A program made the position numbers and the translations under genes. From Trichostrongylus colubriformis (Eukaryota > Nematoda > Chromadorea > Rhabditida > Trichostrongylidae), in NCBI GenBank assembly GCA_963978905.1, contig OZ022256.1, positions 19,655,743 through 19,719,742 on the forward strand: a stretch of 64,000 nt of DNA. The letters run 5' to 3'. The notes beneath the pieces are model-generated. The model did not search any database and was not told where the DNA came from. It saw only the letters and a list, made by a program, of their open reading frames with translations. Of this stretch, positions 35,658 through 47,665 are shown in pieces; within the stretch, counting starts at the first letter, position 1; the number at the start of each line of letters is the position of its first letter.

Positions 35658-35741
35658 ATGAGCCTCTCCATGGCGACCATGAAGGGTCCGCCCGACGTCG
35701 TGAATTCACCGTCGTCAAACTATTCACCATCAAAGTTGCAG
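35658..35741 (+). other. Candidate first coding exon
   Basis: ATG then 28 codons, MSLSMATMKGPPDVVNSPSS and so on to LQ, with synonymous composition typical of coding DNA, ending CAG before GGTCTTT (weak donor). It could be the 5' exon of the downstream kinase gene (about 19 kb intron) or of an unresolved gene. Confidence 0.3.
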
Positions 35742-36721
35742 GGTCTTTTTCATGGTACTGTTCCTTTTCACAGATTTACTTGCAAGTGTTAAACAGTAGC
35801 AAGAATAGGGGTACAGTGTACTGGGAAAAGGCACTATTCAGTATTCTTGTGCAGTCATTTGTCGCTATTATTAAGAGCTCGACATTATTTGAATAGCTAA
35901 TTTATGGCAGTTATACCGTTTCTTAACATAACAGTAGATACATTGACTGCTCGATTCGCATTCTATGAGATGGCCGGCAGATTTTTTTGTATATTTTATT
36001 ACGACCATTCTGACTTTTTTCATGATTTACCTTGAAATTATTACGAAATTATTACTTCACGCAGAGAAATGTTTTTGTCATCTCCATTTCCATTTATTCC
36101 TTCGAGACTTCCATGTAATGGTACTGCTGTAGGGCATTATAAGTAAGATACACGTTATCTCATGCACTTTGAATATTTGCTAGCGGCTTTCAAAGCCACT
36201 ACTGATTTTAACTCCAGGGGTTTCAACGTGTTCCTTATCTCGACGTCAGGTAATTCACTCTGATATCCTATCGTGTCTATCATACGAATTAAGAAGTTTA
36301 TGGATTTCGAAAGATAATCCTCAAGTTACACATATCCCCACTCAAAACGATTGCTTAACGTCACTTGATTGCTAGATGTTATCATGCCTGCTCAGCCATA
36401 TTTTCAGGAGATTCTGTTCTCTATGATTAGTATTTTTTCATAATAAGGTTATATTACTTCTATGATAAGGTATGAGAAACGCTCATGGAATCATGATAAA
36501 ATGATAATGATAAAATAAAGCAATAGCTCTTGAGATTAGCACTTTCGTTCACGCTTTTCAGATTGAAATGAAACAGACATGAAAAGCGTTGATGGCGTTG
36601 TGAACGTGAAATTGAAAAACAAAACAAATCTGCTTGAAACATCCCAACATTATGCTTTGTACTTCAAGGAATCCAATAATACACAAAGGAACCCTCACTT
36701 TGTTTTAACAGAAATTGGAAG

Positions 36722-38007
36722 CAGGGTCAAGCGTCCAGCCGAGGAAAATTTTCAAAAAATACGACCTCCCCCCAAAAAGAGGGCCCCAATACCACCCGAC
36801 CCCCCCCCTTTCTCACTGCATCAATTTAGTATCTGTCGATTTTCTAAATGCTCATCACCAATATAAAACTACTAAATGGACACAAAAACCCGAAAAATAT
36901 GTGGTACAGGTGGAATTCCCAATAATGTGGTACAGGTGGAATTCCCAATACTATACACTCAACATATAATCTATTAATCCTAGTTTACAAATCACATCGC
37001 GCTTCTATCTCATAATCGAACAATTTCAAATAATAATTCAGAATGCTCCAAACATCTAGAGAAGTTCAGGATTCAATGGGATACCTCAAACCTTACCTAG
37101 ACCCCATGTTTCAAACAGCTCTAAACTGTTTTCCCAATAACTCCCTTAAACCTACCTAGTGGATGCTTGCTTTCCCTAATGGTTGCGTAGTTTTCGATAT
37201 GGATTTCCTGATGAGGAAAATTTTAAAAAATTCTGAAGTGTTTCGCTTCTAATGGTCATAACTTCCTTCAAACTTAACCATATGAGTGCGTTTTCGGGTG
37301 CCCGGGGTCTGCGAGGTTGCCGCTTTCGAAAGGTTTCCTGAACCATGCCATATCTTCAAAACTAAAGAAGAATCCTTGAAGAAAGCCAGTTGAGGAAAAT
37401 TTTTTCCGTTGGATTTGCGAGATCTTCCCACCATTCTTCCGAAAAATCGATTCATTGTTACTGAAATTTTTCTAGTATGCATCATTCGCTCTCGAAGGCC
37501 TAGTGGGAGGGCGAGAAGCGTCGCTCAGCTTCTCTGTGGAATGCGCCATGCATGAGGATTTCATCCATATTCTCAATGAATACAAACGTTTTTCCGGTCC
37601 GTATAGTGGCCGCTAACACCATATTACGTACTTGCAATCGCAGTGAGATATGAAAGAAGTCCATATCAGCTCATTTTCCGTTCTCATCCCTTTGTTTCTG
37701 GAGTGTCCATCCACGGTTGTACCCGTTGATAGATATCGCTTCCCACGGTTAGTCGGTGAATTTTGGAGGTGTCTCTGTACGTGATTTCGGTGTCGGCTGA
37801 CCAAGAAAAGGGCTATTGGCGTTGACCGGTTTCGTTGCGGATTGCGCCATGCATGAGGTTTCCATGATGATTAAGTCCCCTGCACTTTAGACACTCAGCC
37901 TGAGAAATTCAGTTGATCATGTCTACCTCAACAATTACTACCCCCTACTAGCGGACCAAATACACCCCCCCCCCCGTTGGGAATTCCTCAGCGGAGGCTT
38001 GACCCTG
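36722..38007. mobile_element. hAT-like non-autonomous element (1,286 bp)
   Basis: TIRs CAGGGTCAAGCGTCCAGCCG (left) and 'ctcagcggaggcttgaccctg' (right, complement CAGGGTCAAGCC...) flanked by ATTGGAAG / ATTGTAAG, an 8-bp duplication with one mismatch. CAGGG ends plus 8-bp duplication are hAT-like. Internal direct repeats share 'gcgccatgcatgagg' (37543, 37844). No transposase ORF. Confidence 0.65.
36898..36949 (+). repeat. Tandem duplication of 25 bp
   Basis: 'atgtggtacaggtggaattc' plus 'ccaat' is repeated twice inside the hAT-like element. Confidence 0.8.
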
Positions 38008-38847
38008 ATTGTAAGTGAGCACAAGAGAATGACTCCTCTGCATTGAACCATAAAACTTCCATAGCCTTTTACCAAAATGTTCACAGGCTTAACATCGCGC
38101 TCTTACAATTAGGTGATTGCCCGAAGTCACTCTTACTCATCCCTTTTCACATACATTCTGATTTTGTTACATTCTTACTGCCACTCATTCGGACATAGTG
38201 CTTGCTTCGAGGGACCATTTGTCCGGAACTGTTGGCATGGCCACTGAATAATGTTTTCGAAAAATTGATTGCGCTCAGATTTTCAATCCTTCGCACTTAC
38301 CTCACAGTTGGTCTCTGAAGACCATGCTCAATAGACTCAGTCCAGGAAATAAACTTTTTTTCATGTACTGCCTCTCGAAATTAACTGTTGCCAACGTCTG
38401 TGATATTTGGGATAATGATAGGAGAACACAACACATAGAATTCTTCAAGATTCTTCAATAGAAAGGAAACAGTTAATCAATTTACATATTTGCAAAAACG
38501 AGCAGCTTCGAAAGATTCCGCTAATTCCTTTCAGAGCTCAATAATCAAGACGGGAAACTACTCGAGAGCTGTGGTCTGCGAGTGAAAGTGGACTTTAATG
38601 TCTAGCTGTAGAAGTAAGAGAACGCTGACTACGGTAGGACTCTGCGGACGCTCGAGCGTTCCGCTAATGGTCTATGTCGAGTACATCGATATGCCATGAT
38701 TAGGGCTATCTTCTACCTTTTGTGAGTTCTTCAAAGTTCGTGGAGAGATCCGCGACTTTAGCCAGGCCATTTGACCATGGCCACGTAACTGATTTCAAAA
38801 ACAGACAGCAAGTATGCGACATTGCTTCCAAGCAGAATACCGTACAT

Positions 38848-39600
38848 GGCGCTCATGTCCTATGGGGGTGGCACTCAAAAACAATTTATAGGAAGTGAAA
38901 TTTTTTTCCTCACCCTGAGAGGTTAAGAAGGAGCTCCTAGGAGTGTGAGCTCCTAGGATATGAAAAAATATTTGCTACACTAAAAAAATATTCACCTATT
39001 CCGAAGCTCCTTCCCCCTCAAGGCTTAGGCTGAAACCACATTCCCCGGTTTGCACTGATATCTTAGTACCTTCCAACACACTAAAAAACATAATACTAGA
39101 ATAGACACGCATAAAAAACCGAAAGAACAAAAAGGAGACAAAAAATAAACTGGTAGCTTGATCTACAGGTGTAGCCGTGTTATAGAAGGAGCACGCTCGA
39201 CACGCCCCGCGACACGATCCATTCGTATCCATTCCGTATCCATTCCGTACTGACGCTATTGACACGTCCTGACAGAACAACTTTCACTCCCACTTCATAC
39301 CTTCGTTTTCTTTTATAATGTTGCATTCGAATTGACTCTTGGCGGTGCGAGGAAATGCGTGCGAACTAGGACGTGAGATTTAGCCTAAGCCTTGGAGGGG
39401 GAGACACTCCAAACACGTGAGATCATCAATGGCAGGTAGGTTTTTGTTTGTTTGTTTACTTTCGACGTTCCAAAATAAAAACATGCTAATGACAATCGAA
39501 CGTGTTAATGTTACATGTTTTGATGATTTGTAGTGGAATTAATTCGCTATCGTAATTTCAAATGTGTTTTTGAGTGCCACCCCCATAGGACATGAGCGCC
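38848..39600. mobile_element. DNA transposon/MITE with 36-bp perfect TIRs and 8-bp duplication (753 bp)
   Basis: TIR starts GGCGCTCATGTCCTATGGGG and matches the right end over 36 bp. CCGTACAT at 38840-38847 is repeated exactly at 39601-39608. An 8-bp duplication fits hAT or Merlin; the GGC-type end is closer to Merlin. The interior has a small palindrome 'gagctcctagg' (about 38932-38957) and only a weak ORF, so it is non-autonomous and apparently young. Confidence 0.8.
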
Positions 39601-40773
39601 CCGTACATTTCAAAAGGCATCGGTAGGGGAACAGTAAAGGTAATCAGAATCGGAGACGAGGTTCATTTTACATGAAAAGGCCAGCTGGCAAAATGTGATT
39701 TGTGGGGAGAACTCGAAAAAGGCATAGCACTCCTTTAGGGCCTTTGAGACGACCTTCTCTTGAAGCTACGCTGGTTCACTGCTTCAGAAATGGTTAAACC
39801 GTGCTATGCAGATGGCATAGATCCTCACCGCTTGCATATACTGAATACTTAGCAGTGAACGATGCAGAGGGCGAACGGGAAGAAGTGAGGAGGGGAGTCC
39901 TCTCTTGTACTACTTGGCATTCATGTTCCACAAGCCAAAATTTCCCCTTTCGGGAGGAATTACAAAAGTAACTTATGCACCACATAGCCTTTTCACCATC
40001 GCTTGGCATATTCGCACCCATACCAAGGAAGCATATGCCATTACTACATTTCCGCTCTTAAGGTTATCGTGGCCGACAGGATAGGTGCACCAAGCTGCGT
40101 CTAGCTTTTGTGTTATTGACAACTCCGTAATCTACATTGAATATAGAAACTCATTTCCTTGTTCTCTTTTGAGCCCTTCTTCGAAATCGTTTCCCGTGGT
40201 TTTCTTTCATTTAGAACCGCAGGGAATTTTGTCATTTGCACTGCACATCCGTTCCTTTGCAATCGATTTTGTGTACTCACGCTCTGAATATTTTTCGAAA
40301 CCTGAACACTAGTGAAGCCAAACAGTATTGAGCCTAGAAGGAGCAAAGCTAAATGACTGTCACTTGCTTAACTTATTTAACAGTCGAAAATAGCCATCAA
40401 TTCTTCTCTTTTGATTTCACGTCCTTCCCTAATTTCCTTTTCCTTCTACACTTCTGGGCCGAGGCGATGTATCGCCGCTCACTCTCAGACTCCTAGGTGT
40501 CAATTCGTGGATCAGTGCAACTCCAAGCCAACCAATACTTCCATCTCTTCGCAGCCAGCGAATTGGTATCGTAGGAAGGAAGTCCGATCGTGCATCGGCC
40601 CACTTTTGTTCCTACAACTCAATACCTATACAAGCTGAAAATCTGCCATGCTTTTTCACCCTCACCATTCGCACCTGAATTTGATAGAGTACAGGGTAGC
40701 TACAAAGTATGGTTCGCAAATTTCAAGTACCTTTATGCTATGAGAGTTCCTCTCTTGACTGTATCTAAAACAG

Positions 40774-40956
40774 TGTGATTGAGATAAGTCAACCGTGCAC
40801 TTACGTCCAAAAATCGGAAATGGTAGATGGACCTTCTCTAAGAACACACACGGCCTCTACATCACTTGCAGATGTTGCTCGCCTGCAAGCAATTCAGCAA
40901 TTGCAAGCATATGTTGCTCACTTCGTGGAAGGCACATTGAGGAGTAGACGAAGAAA
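40774..40956 (+). other. Candidate internal exon (unrecognised protein)
   Basis: After 'ctaaaacag' an open frame encodes ...SEMVDGPSLRTHTAS then a helical segment DVARLQAIQQLQAYVAHFVE and GTLRSRRRK. It can stop at TGA 40958-40960 or splice at AA|GTGAGA (40956/40957), a good donor. Codon choice is coding-like; no family recognised. Confidence 0.3.
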
Positions 40957-40969
40957 GTGAGAAGTGTTT

Positions 40970-41330
40970 TAAATGTTCCCTAAAAACAAACCTTCCACTT
41001 CAGAAGAAGTGATGTGTAGCGAAACTCGCATTGAAAAAGCGCAGCCCGAAGTCTTATCACGACCCCGCAGTACGGTGCGTCCTTCTTCAGTTCATCAGTC
41101 AGAGGCGAATCGCCGAGGAGGGCGAACATCATTCGCGGCCGGGTAATCAAGCAGTATACCCTGCTTAATGACGCAGAGGGGTGCGAGAGAGAAGGGAGTT
41201 TACAGGTTTAATCTCTCGGTTTTTTTCGCCATTTATTACGTTCTTTCTCCACTGAAACACTGCTCAGCACTCCCACCTTCAAGTTCCACAATCTGCCAAT
41301 TGTATCCCTCCCGGTATCTTCAAGGAAATA
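40970..41330 (+). repeat. Dispersed repeat with coding-like segment, copy 1
   Basis: Aligns with the complement of 58600-58965: 'gtgtagcgaaactcgcattg', 'gttcatcagtcaga', 'gacgcagaggggtgcgagag', 'ggtttttttcgcc' and 'ctgctcagcactc' occur in the same order. Both copies can be read as EEVMCSETRIEK / EEVVCSETRIEK followed by an LSR...ST...VHQ pattern. The source gene or element is unknown. Confidence 0.65.
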
Positions 41331-41429
41331 CCTACTTCTCAGCATGATCCAAGACGAGAAGCTCTCAATCGGAAGTGCAGCAGCGCTCAAAAGGCTAAAT
41401 GGTCTTTCACTTAGGTTTTTCATTTGTAA

Positions 41430-42780
41430 CTTTTTTGCGACTAGACTGACCCAAGAGAAATTTTAGTATGTTGTTCTTGAAGACACTGCATACTAAATAT
41501 ACTATTTTGGAGCTCAACTGTATAAGTTACGTGGTTGATTGCAATTTTTTGTTTTTGGAGTGCCATCCCTATGCCGTCCCGCTGTGCCGCTGTCATCAGA
41601 AGTCGTGATCTTTCTACAATATATTGATGTTCTCTAAGGCTTGCCCGTTTTGTTTTCGTGAAGAAAGCCGTTTTTCTTGACCAAGCTTTTTTTCTTTTTT
41701 TGGGTGGTCTTATAGTAAATTCTTGTAAAAAACCATGAAAAGTGTCAAGCGGCACTCAAGCAGAAGAAAATGTTGGCAATAGGTTCAGGCACCACATGTT
41801 AAAATTTTGTCAAATTTGGTCACGTAGAAGAAAAGTTATGTCGAAAAAGTTTTGGCTGAAGACTCTTGAGCGCTACTGTACATAGGATAACACAACGCAA
41901 AGCCTGCAAAGCTATCCTAGCCAAGTTTCAGTATTTTTATAATTTATTTATTTATTCATTTATTCAGATAAACGCGAAGATGTCTCGTCCCGAAAGAAGA
42001 AACCATCAGGCATAAAACACGCAATCAAAAGAAAAACAGGAGCCAAAGGAAAACGAGAACTAACAAACAAATGAACAAAAAGAAATCGGGAGAGGTCGGT
42101 TTGGTCGTAGTGGATGCCGCAGCCAGACGGCTTTGTTACTGGGACAGTCACGTGACAGTGCAAGAGATTCCCTTCCCTGTAAGTAAATGAAAGAGTCCTA
42201 CGCAAGACTGTTCCCGTTTTCAGAACGCAGAGGGATGATAATACTGGGGCTTGCTAGCAAGTCAACTTGCCACAGTGATGCTTCTGAAATCCGCTGCGCG
42301 ACAAATAGTGCTTATCTAGGTTACATTTTCACTAGTTTATTAATTTTGTGGATTTACGATTTTGGTAACTATCAGATTCTTGAATTCTCGATGAATAATT
42401 CATCCAAATGTGACGCAGTATGGCCTTTGAAAGAATAATAGTTTTCCTCTCACTCTGCTGAAACGTTTTTATTTAGTAGGCTTACTCCTTTAGAAGAGGT
42501 GTTGTAGTGACAAATGGGTTTTTTCCCACTAGCATAGTTACAATACCCGTCCCAAGTTTTCAAAAATACACGAGGATCCGTGTTTTCTTTGAATTTGTTA
42601 TAACTCCATTTCTATATACAGTCTCCATATGAAAAAATGTACTATTGGAATCATCTCGTCAAACTCTATCACATGGTGATTTCAAAAACCAGGAAATTAT
42701 GATTTTGATCACTTCATTGCCTCAAAGTGCCATTGGGTACTCATTAGCGAGCCACACTCGTTATAATTATGACCAGCAGG
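41430..42780. other. Intergenic, nothing recognised
   Basis: No supported gene or repeat. The same holds for 35790-36700, 38016-38839, 39609-40770, 44161-45400, 48500-51720, 53000-53930 and 54010-54507. Confidence 0.4.
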
Positions 42781-42782
42781 TA

Positions 42783-44158
42783 TTGGGTTGAGGAATAAGT
42801 CCCCGCGATTTTTTTCAACCCCATTTTTCACATTATTCCCTCCCTCTTTCGACGAAGCTTATATATGTCCTCGATAGAGGTTTTTCTGGTCTACAAAATG
42901 CTTTATCTATTTTTCGATTCCTTCGACCACCTAATATTTATGAGGTTTGGAAGTGAAAATATCTGAAGGCAAAAAATTGGCACTTGCGCACCTCATCTTT
43001 CTCGTCTGCCATCGAGGTAAAAAAATGTATGTGTATATGATTCGATAGAGCTTCTTCAGCTCTACAGAATGATACTACTCTTTATTCGAATCGGTCAACT
43101 TTTTGTTGTTTTTAAGACTCACAAATGCAGTACTCGCAAAAGTGTGCTCTTTCGTTATCTCCTCTTCCTCGCCTACCATCAACACTGGAGAGAATGTGCA
43201 TATATGCATTCGATAGAGCTTTTTTTGCTCTACAAGAAGATACTACCCATCTTTTAAATCCTGTCATATTTTAGCATGTAAAAATAAGTTTCCACCTTTT
43301 TTTAATTCAAGGTTGCGTAACGAAAATAATTTTTTTTGGCGAATTGCTTTGTATCATTCGATAGAGCTCTCTTCGTTCTATAAGAAGGTGTTTACGGTTT
43401 TTCTTCGAATAAATTTTTGACATTTTTTAGATCATTTAAATGTCGACGAAATCGAGCATTTTCGACACATCTAGTCGAACATGCTCGATTTCGTCGACAT
43501 TAAAATGATCTAAAAAATAGCAAGATTAATGCGAGCAAAAACAGCAAACACTATCTTATAGAGCGAAGAGAGCTCTATCGAATGGTACAAAGCAGTTTGC
43601 CAAAAAAATTTATTTCCATAACGCAATTTTGAGTTGAAAAAAAAGGTAGATATTTATTCCTAAATGCTAAAATATGAGAGACTACAAAAGGAGAAAGGTA
43701 TCGTCTTGTAGAGCAAAAAAAGCTCTATCGAATGTATACCTGAATATTCTCTTCAATCTCGACGGTAGGCGAGGAAGAGGAGATAACGAAAGAGCACACT
43801 TTTGCGAGTGCTGCATTTGTGAGTCTTAAAAACACCAAAAAGTTGAGCGATTCGAATAAAGAGTAGTATCATTCTGTAGAGCTGAAGAAGCTCTATCGAA
43901 ACATATACACATACATTTTTTACCTCGATGGCAGACGAGAAAGATGAGGCGCGCAAGTGCCAATTTTTTGCCTTCAGCTATTTTCACTTCCAAACCTAAT
44001 AAATATTGGGTGGTCGAAGGAATCGAAAAAAAGATACAAGCATTTTGTAGAGCAGAAAAAGCTCTATCGAAATAATGCATAAGCTTTGTCGAAAGATGGA
44101 GGGAACAATGTAAAAAATAGGGTTGAAAAAAACCGCGGGGACTTATTCCTCAACCCAA
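42783..44158. mobile_element. Palindromic 'TTGGGTTGAGG' element with eight hairpin modules (1,376 bp)
   Basis: TIR TTGGGTTGAGGAATAAGTCC, TA on both sides (42781-42782, 44159-44160). The whole element is an inverted repeat around 'gtcgacgaaatcgagcattt...atgctcgatttcgtcgac' (43442-43498). Each arm has four modules of the form TCGATAGAGC-N-GCTCTACA starting at about 42871, 43042, 43210, 43358 and mirrored at 43558, 43708, 43876, 44047; each module can form a small stem TAGAGC/GCTCTA. No protein is recognised. TA flanks and the TTGGGT end suggest mariner-type mobilisation. Confidence 0.85.
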
Positions 44159-45404
44159 TAAATACGTCCTTTGGTAGTATTTTGCAAATTTTGAACAGGT
44201 ATCCCTTACCGAATAAAAGACATGCGAATCAACGTTTTTAGATACGACGATCATTTCGATCTACCAGTTTCTTCCCAAATGAGGGCTGCCAGTGCCTCCG
44301 TTTGAAGACTAATTCTACTTTCTGCTAGAATGAGAACTCCACGAAAATCCTGTGGTTTAGAATTTAGTAAGAATCCATTCTTAAGGAAATCAATAAACAA
44401 TAAATGAATATAAACAATACTCTCCATAACTTCCCTTATTGATACAGCGCATTTTCTTTATCCATTCCTTCGATCTGCTCGTAATTAGCCGGCACCTTAG
44501 GATGGATGAGACGGTGCATCGATGACCTCTTACAGTGATATCCCATATCCCCATTTTCCTATTTTCACGCAACAGAGTACTTTGTTAAGGGTTTCTCATG
44601 ATATGCAGCAGCTTGCAACAGTATTACTACTTTAACATTAGGTAGTAACCGAATGCTCTGCGAGATTCACCTCACACATTAAGCCCATTCAATTAATTTT
44701 GCAGGATATGCATAGCAGTACGCAGTGATTTACCGAAAGCCAAAGTATACAACTGAAGACTGCCTAAGCATCAAAGGTTGTAGATAGGACAGCCAAAGCC
44801 GATTTTCATTTATGTTCTTTTGGATTTCAGTTACTTTTTTGCTAGAATTTTGTAATTACTCTTCAAGATGAGCTCTTCCCAAAAGCTTTGAGAAAGCTGC
44901 ATGGCTACATGAAATTTGTGAGCAATATCAAACAATAAAGGAAACGTAGGCTTTAATGCTGTAACGTGCTGTATACCATGGGAAACCTTCAACAAGAGAC
45001 ATTGCTACCTGAAAATGGGAAGGGGTCAGTCGATGCACTGTCTCAGCCTTCCCAGTGACACAGCTAATTACGAGTAGATCCAGGGGTCCGACAAGGAGAT
45101 CAAGAACGCGGACTATGGAAATAACTTTTATCAGTCTTGGGGGTTGCGTAGAGTCTTGTCAACTGATTTTTGTAAGAGTACGCGGAATTTCTAACAGAAT
45201 TTGGATCACAGGACTTTTCTGAGATCCCCATGCCAGCTCAAAAATAGTCTCCACCAAAACAGAGAGCTGTATCTCGGGAAAAACTGGTATCGAAATGATC
45301 GTACCATGTGAACAACACCTCGATCTGTATATATTCTATTCAGTATAGGATAACTGTTCAAAGGTTGCGGAATATCAATGGACGTATTTGCCTGCTGGTT
45401 ATAT

Positions 45405-45562
45405 ACAGTCCATATCCCGACCCCTGGCAGGGCGTGGCTCTACGGACTTAGGTGAGAGAGTACGTGATGAGAGCGAGAGTGTGTGGCGGGGTGAGAGAGA
45501 TCGATACACTTTCATCCAAGTCCGTAGGCCTCGCCCTGCTAGGCTGTGGGAAATGGACTGTA
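45405..45562. repeat. Fold-back inverted repeat (158 bp)
   Basis: 'acagtccatatcccgacccc' to 'ctacggacttagg' mirrors 'ccaagtccgtagg' to 'gtgggaaatggactgt', about 46-bp arms with a GA-rich loop. Confidence 0.75.
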
Positions 45563-45747
45563 ATAGTTACAACGATCGTGGCTCGCTCATGAGTGCTCAC
45601 TGGAAGTGAAGTGATCAAAATCATGATTTTCAGTTTTTAAAATCACCGTGTGGTAAAGCTCAATGAAGTGTGTCCAAAGGTACAAACTTTTATATAGAGA
45701 TTGCGCATAGAAATCGAGATAACGAAAAAACGCAAAAAAAGGAACTA

Positions 45748-46290
45748 TTAGGTTGTTCGGAAAGAAATGCGCGTTGAATTTGTCCATTTTTCTCTCCTAC
45801 TATAAAAGATTCTTCAAAACAGTTCAATCTATTAGAAAGAGATTTTTATTGTGCATCTTTTCATATATCTTTGTCTATGTCTACTTGGTTTTTTCAAAGA
45901 AAAAAAAAGTTTCAACGACTTGAGGCCGACTTCCATGTTCTTCGTCATCCAAGCTTTCATTACCGTTTTTTAAACGCTGGAACTTTGCCCGACACTTTAT
46001 ACAGCCAAATCTTTCCGCAAACATTATACGCATGGCGACAAATATTTACCGCTTATTGCATTGAATCTTGCATTTTTTTGAAATTTTTTTTTTCAAAATT
46101 TTGAAAAAAAAATTGAAATTTTTTTCTTGAATTTTTTCTTCGAAAAAAACAAGTAGAATAGACAAAAGTATTTCAAAAGATGCGCAATAAAATTCTCTTT
46201 CTAACAGACAAAACTGTGTTACAAAATCTTCTGTAGTAGAAGAGAAATAGATGGACAAAAAAAACGCGCATTTCTTTCCGAACAACCTAA
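45748..46290. mobile_element. Mariner-type MITE (543 bp)
   Basis: Near-perfect 28-bp TIRs starting TTAGGTTGTTCGGAAAGAAA, TA on both sides (45746-45747, 46291-46292), arms extending further as imperfect inverted repeats ('aagagatttttattgtgcat' against 'atgcgcaataaaattctctt'). TTAGGTTG is a classic mariner terminus. The interior has poly-T hairpins and no transposase motif. Confidence 0.85.
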
Positions 46291-46678
46291 TATTTGCGAA
46301 AACGTAGGGCAGGTATTGTTGACTAAGGACCATGCTTTTGAGCGATGTACGTTCGAGGAGAAACCTATGCTTCCACCGCTTGGGAGCGGGAATACAGTTT
46401 CAAAAAAGAATTAATCAGAGCTAAACAAGATTCCTATTATCTTCTTCCAGTTTGCCTAGATATTTGTCCTTTCCATGTTCTTTTTCCTTCAGAGATAAAA
46501 CCGAGGGATTTCATGACCATCAGTGAAATTACTTTATTGCTTCGATCGGATTATTAGCCATCTTCTGGGAATGCTCCCGTTAAGATAGGAGTCCCTGCTA
46601 ACACGGATTAAACAGAAGCGATAATCTTTAATCGGAAACACTCCCCCTCCCTCATATCCTCATCCTCGCCCATCATGT

Positions 46679-46996
46679 TTAGCAACTTGTTAACATTCTC
46701 ATTTGCCTTTTCACGGAGATTTTACGGTTTCCGCATATTGATTGCTGTGCTAAGTGCTTTTTAAGAGCACACCAACTCTCCTCGTAAAGATTTTTGGCGG
46801 GCTTCTCAAAGCAGTAATTCACATCATCATTCTTACAAATGTTACAAAGGATCTTCAAATCTTGAGTGTTCCCTGCTTTCAGCACGTGAAAAAATTTAGT
46901 TTCAAGCAGAGTTCTATTCGTGGAACTATTGCATAGATTTAGAGAGGAGTATTCCGATGCGATATCCCCTTTCGTTTCCCGATGCGACTGGTTCAA
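46679..46996 (-). other. Protein-like ORF, unrecognised
   Basis: A 105-codon ORF on the minus strand with sections such as FHVLKAGNTQDLKILCNICK and KPAKNLYEESWCALKKHLAQ. It adjoins the inverted duplication at 46980-47665. It could be an exon or the relic of a mobile element protein. Confidence 0.25.
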
Positions 46997-47665
46997 CGAC
47001 CTATGAAAGGTCGGATACGGAAAATTCTTCCAGGTGAAGGCTACAAAGAACCCTCAAGCTCCAAGTTTTTTGGGCATACATTCACATGTGCATTTGTTGC
47101 TCGCCCATGTTCCACACAAACATCATTTTTGTGAATTATCCTGAAGTTTCAGAGCACTTTTCAGCAAGAGCTTTTCACAACAGTTTCGAAAGCTCTTGAG
47201 TTCATTTCATTAGAATCGACCGAGTAATTGAAAAATAACTCACCTTTCATAGACTACTAATTGCATACTGCAGGAATCATCTTTACTTCAAAATTACAGA
47301 CATGCGCTTCTTCAATGATAAAGCCTCAAACATCAGTGTATGCTGTATTTTAAAAGCAGATTAATTCTCTCTCTTATCGCTGGAATGACATCTTTGGCAA
47401 TGGAAATCGCATTGTGTCTTCAAAAAGCAGATTCTAGGTTGTGTTGTGAAGTTCTTGCCGAGAAGTGTAATCAAACTTGAAGATAATTCATTGAAAAATG
47501 TGAGGAACATGGGCGAGCAACAATTGAAAACGGACGGTGTGAATGTAGCCGCAAAAAAGTTGAAGTCTTGCCTGGGAGTAAAAAAAAAGAATCTGCGCCT
47601 TTCACCTTGAAACTAGTGACCTGCTTATCGAAATTCGACATTTTATAGGTCGTTGAACTCGTCGC
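46980..47665. repeat. Large inverted duplication (about 690 bp)
   Basis: 'gcgactggttcaacgaccta' (46981) mirrors 'ataggtcgttgaactcgtcg' (47645), and 'ttgctcgcccatgttcc' (47097) mirrors 'ggaacatgggcgagcaa' (47505-47521), continuing through 'gcaagagcttttcacaac' against 'gttgtgaagttcttgc'. The centre is near 47320. Both arms read as related peptides on opposite strands. Confidence 0.65.

Noticed and set aside
36898..36949. Tandem 25-bp repeat considered as a CRISPR or satellite
   Set aside because: Only two units without spacers, in a eukaryotic transposon.
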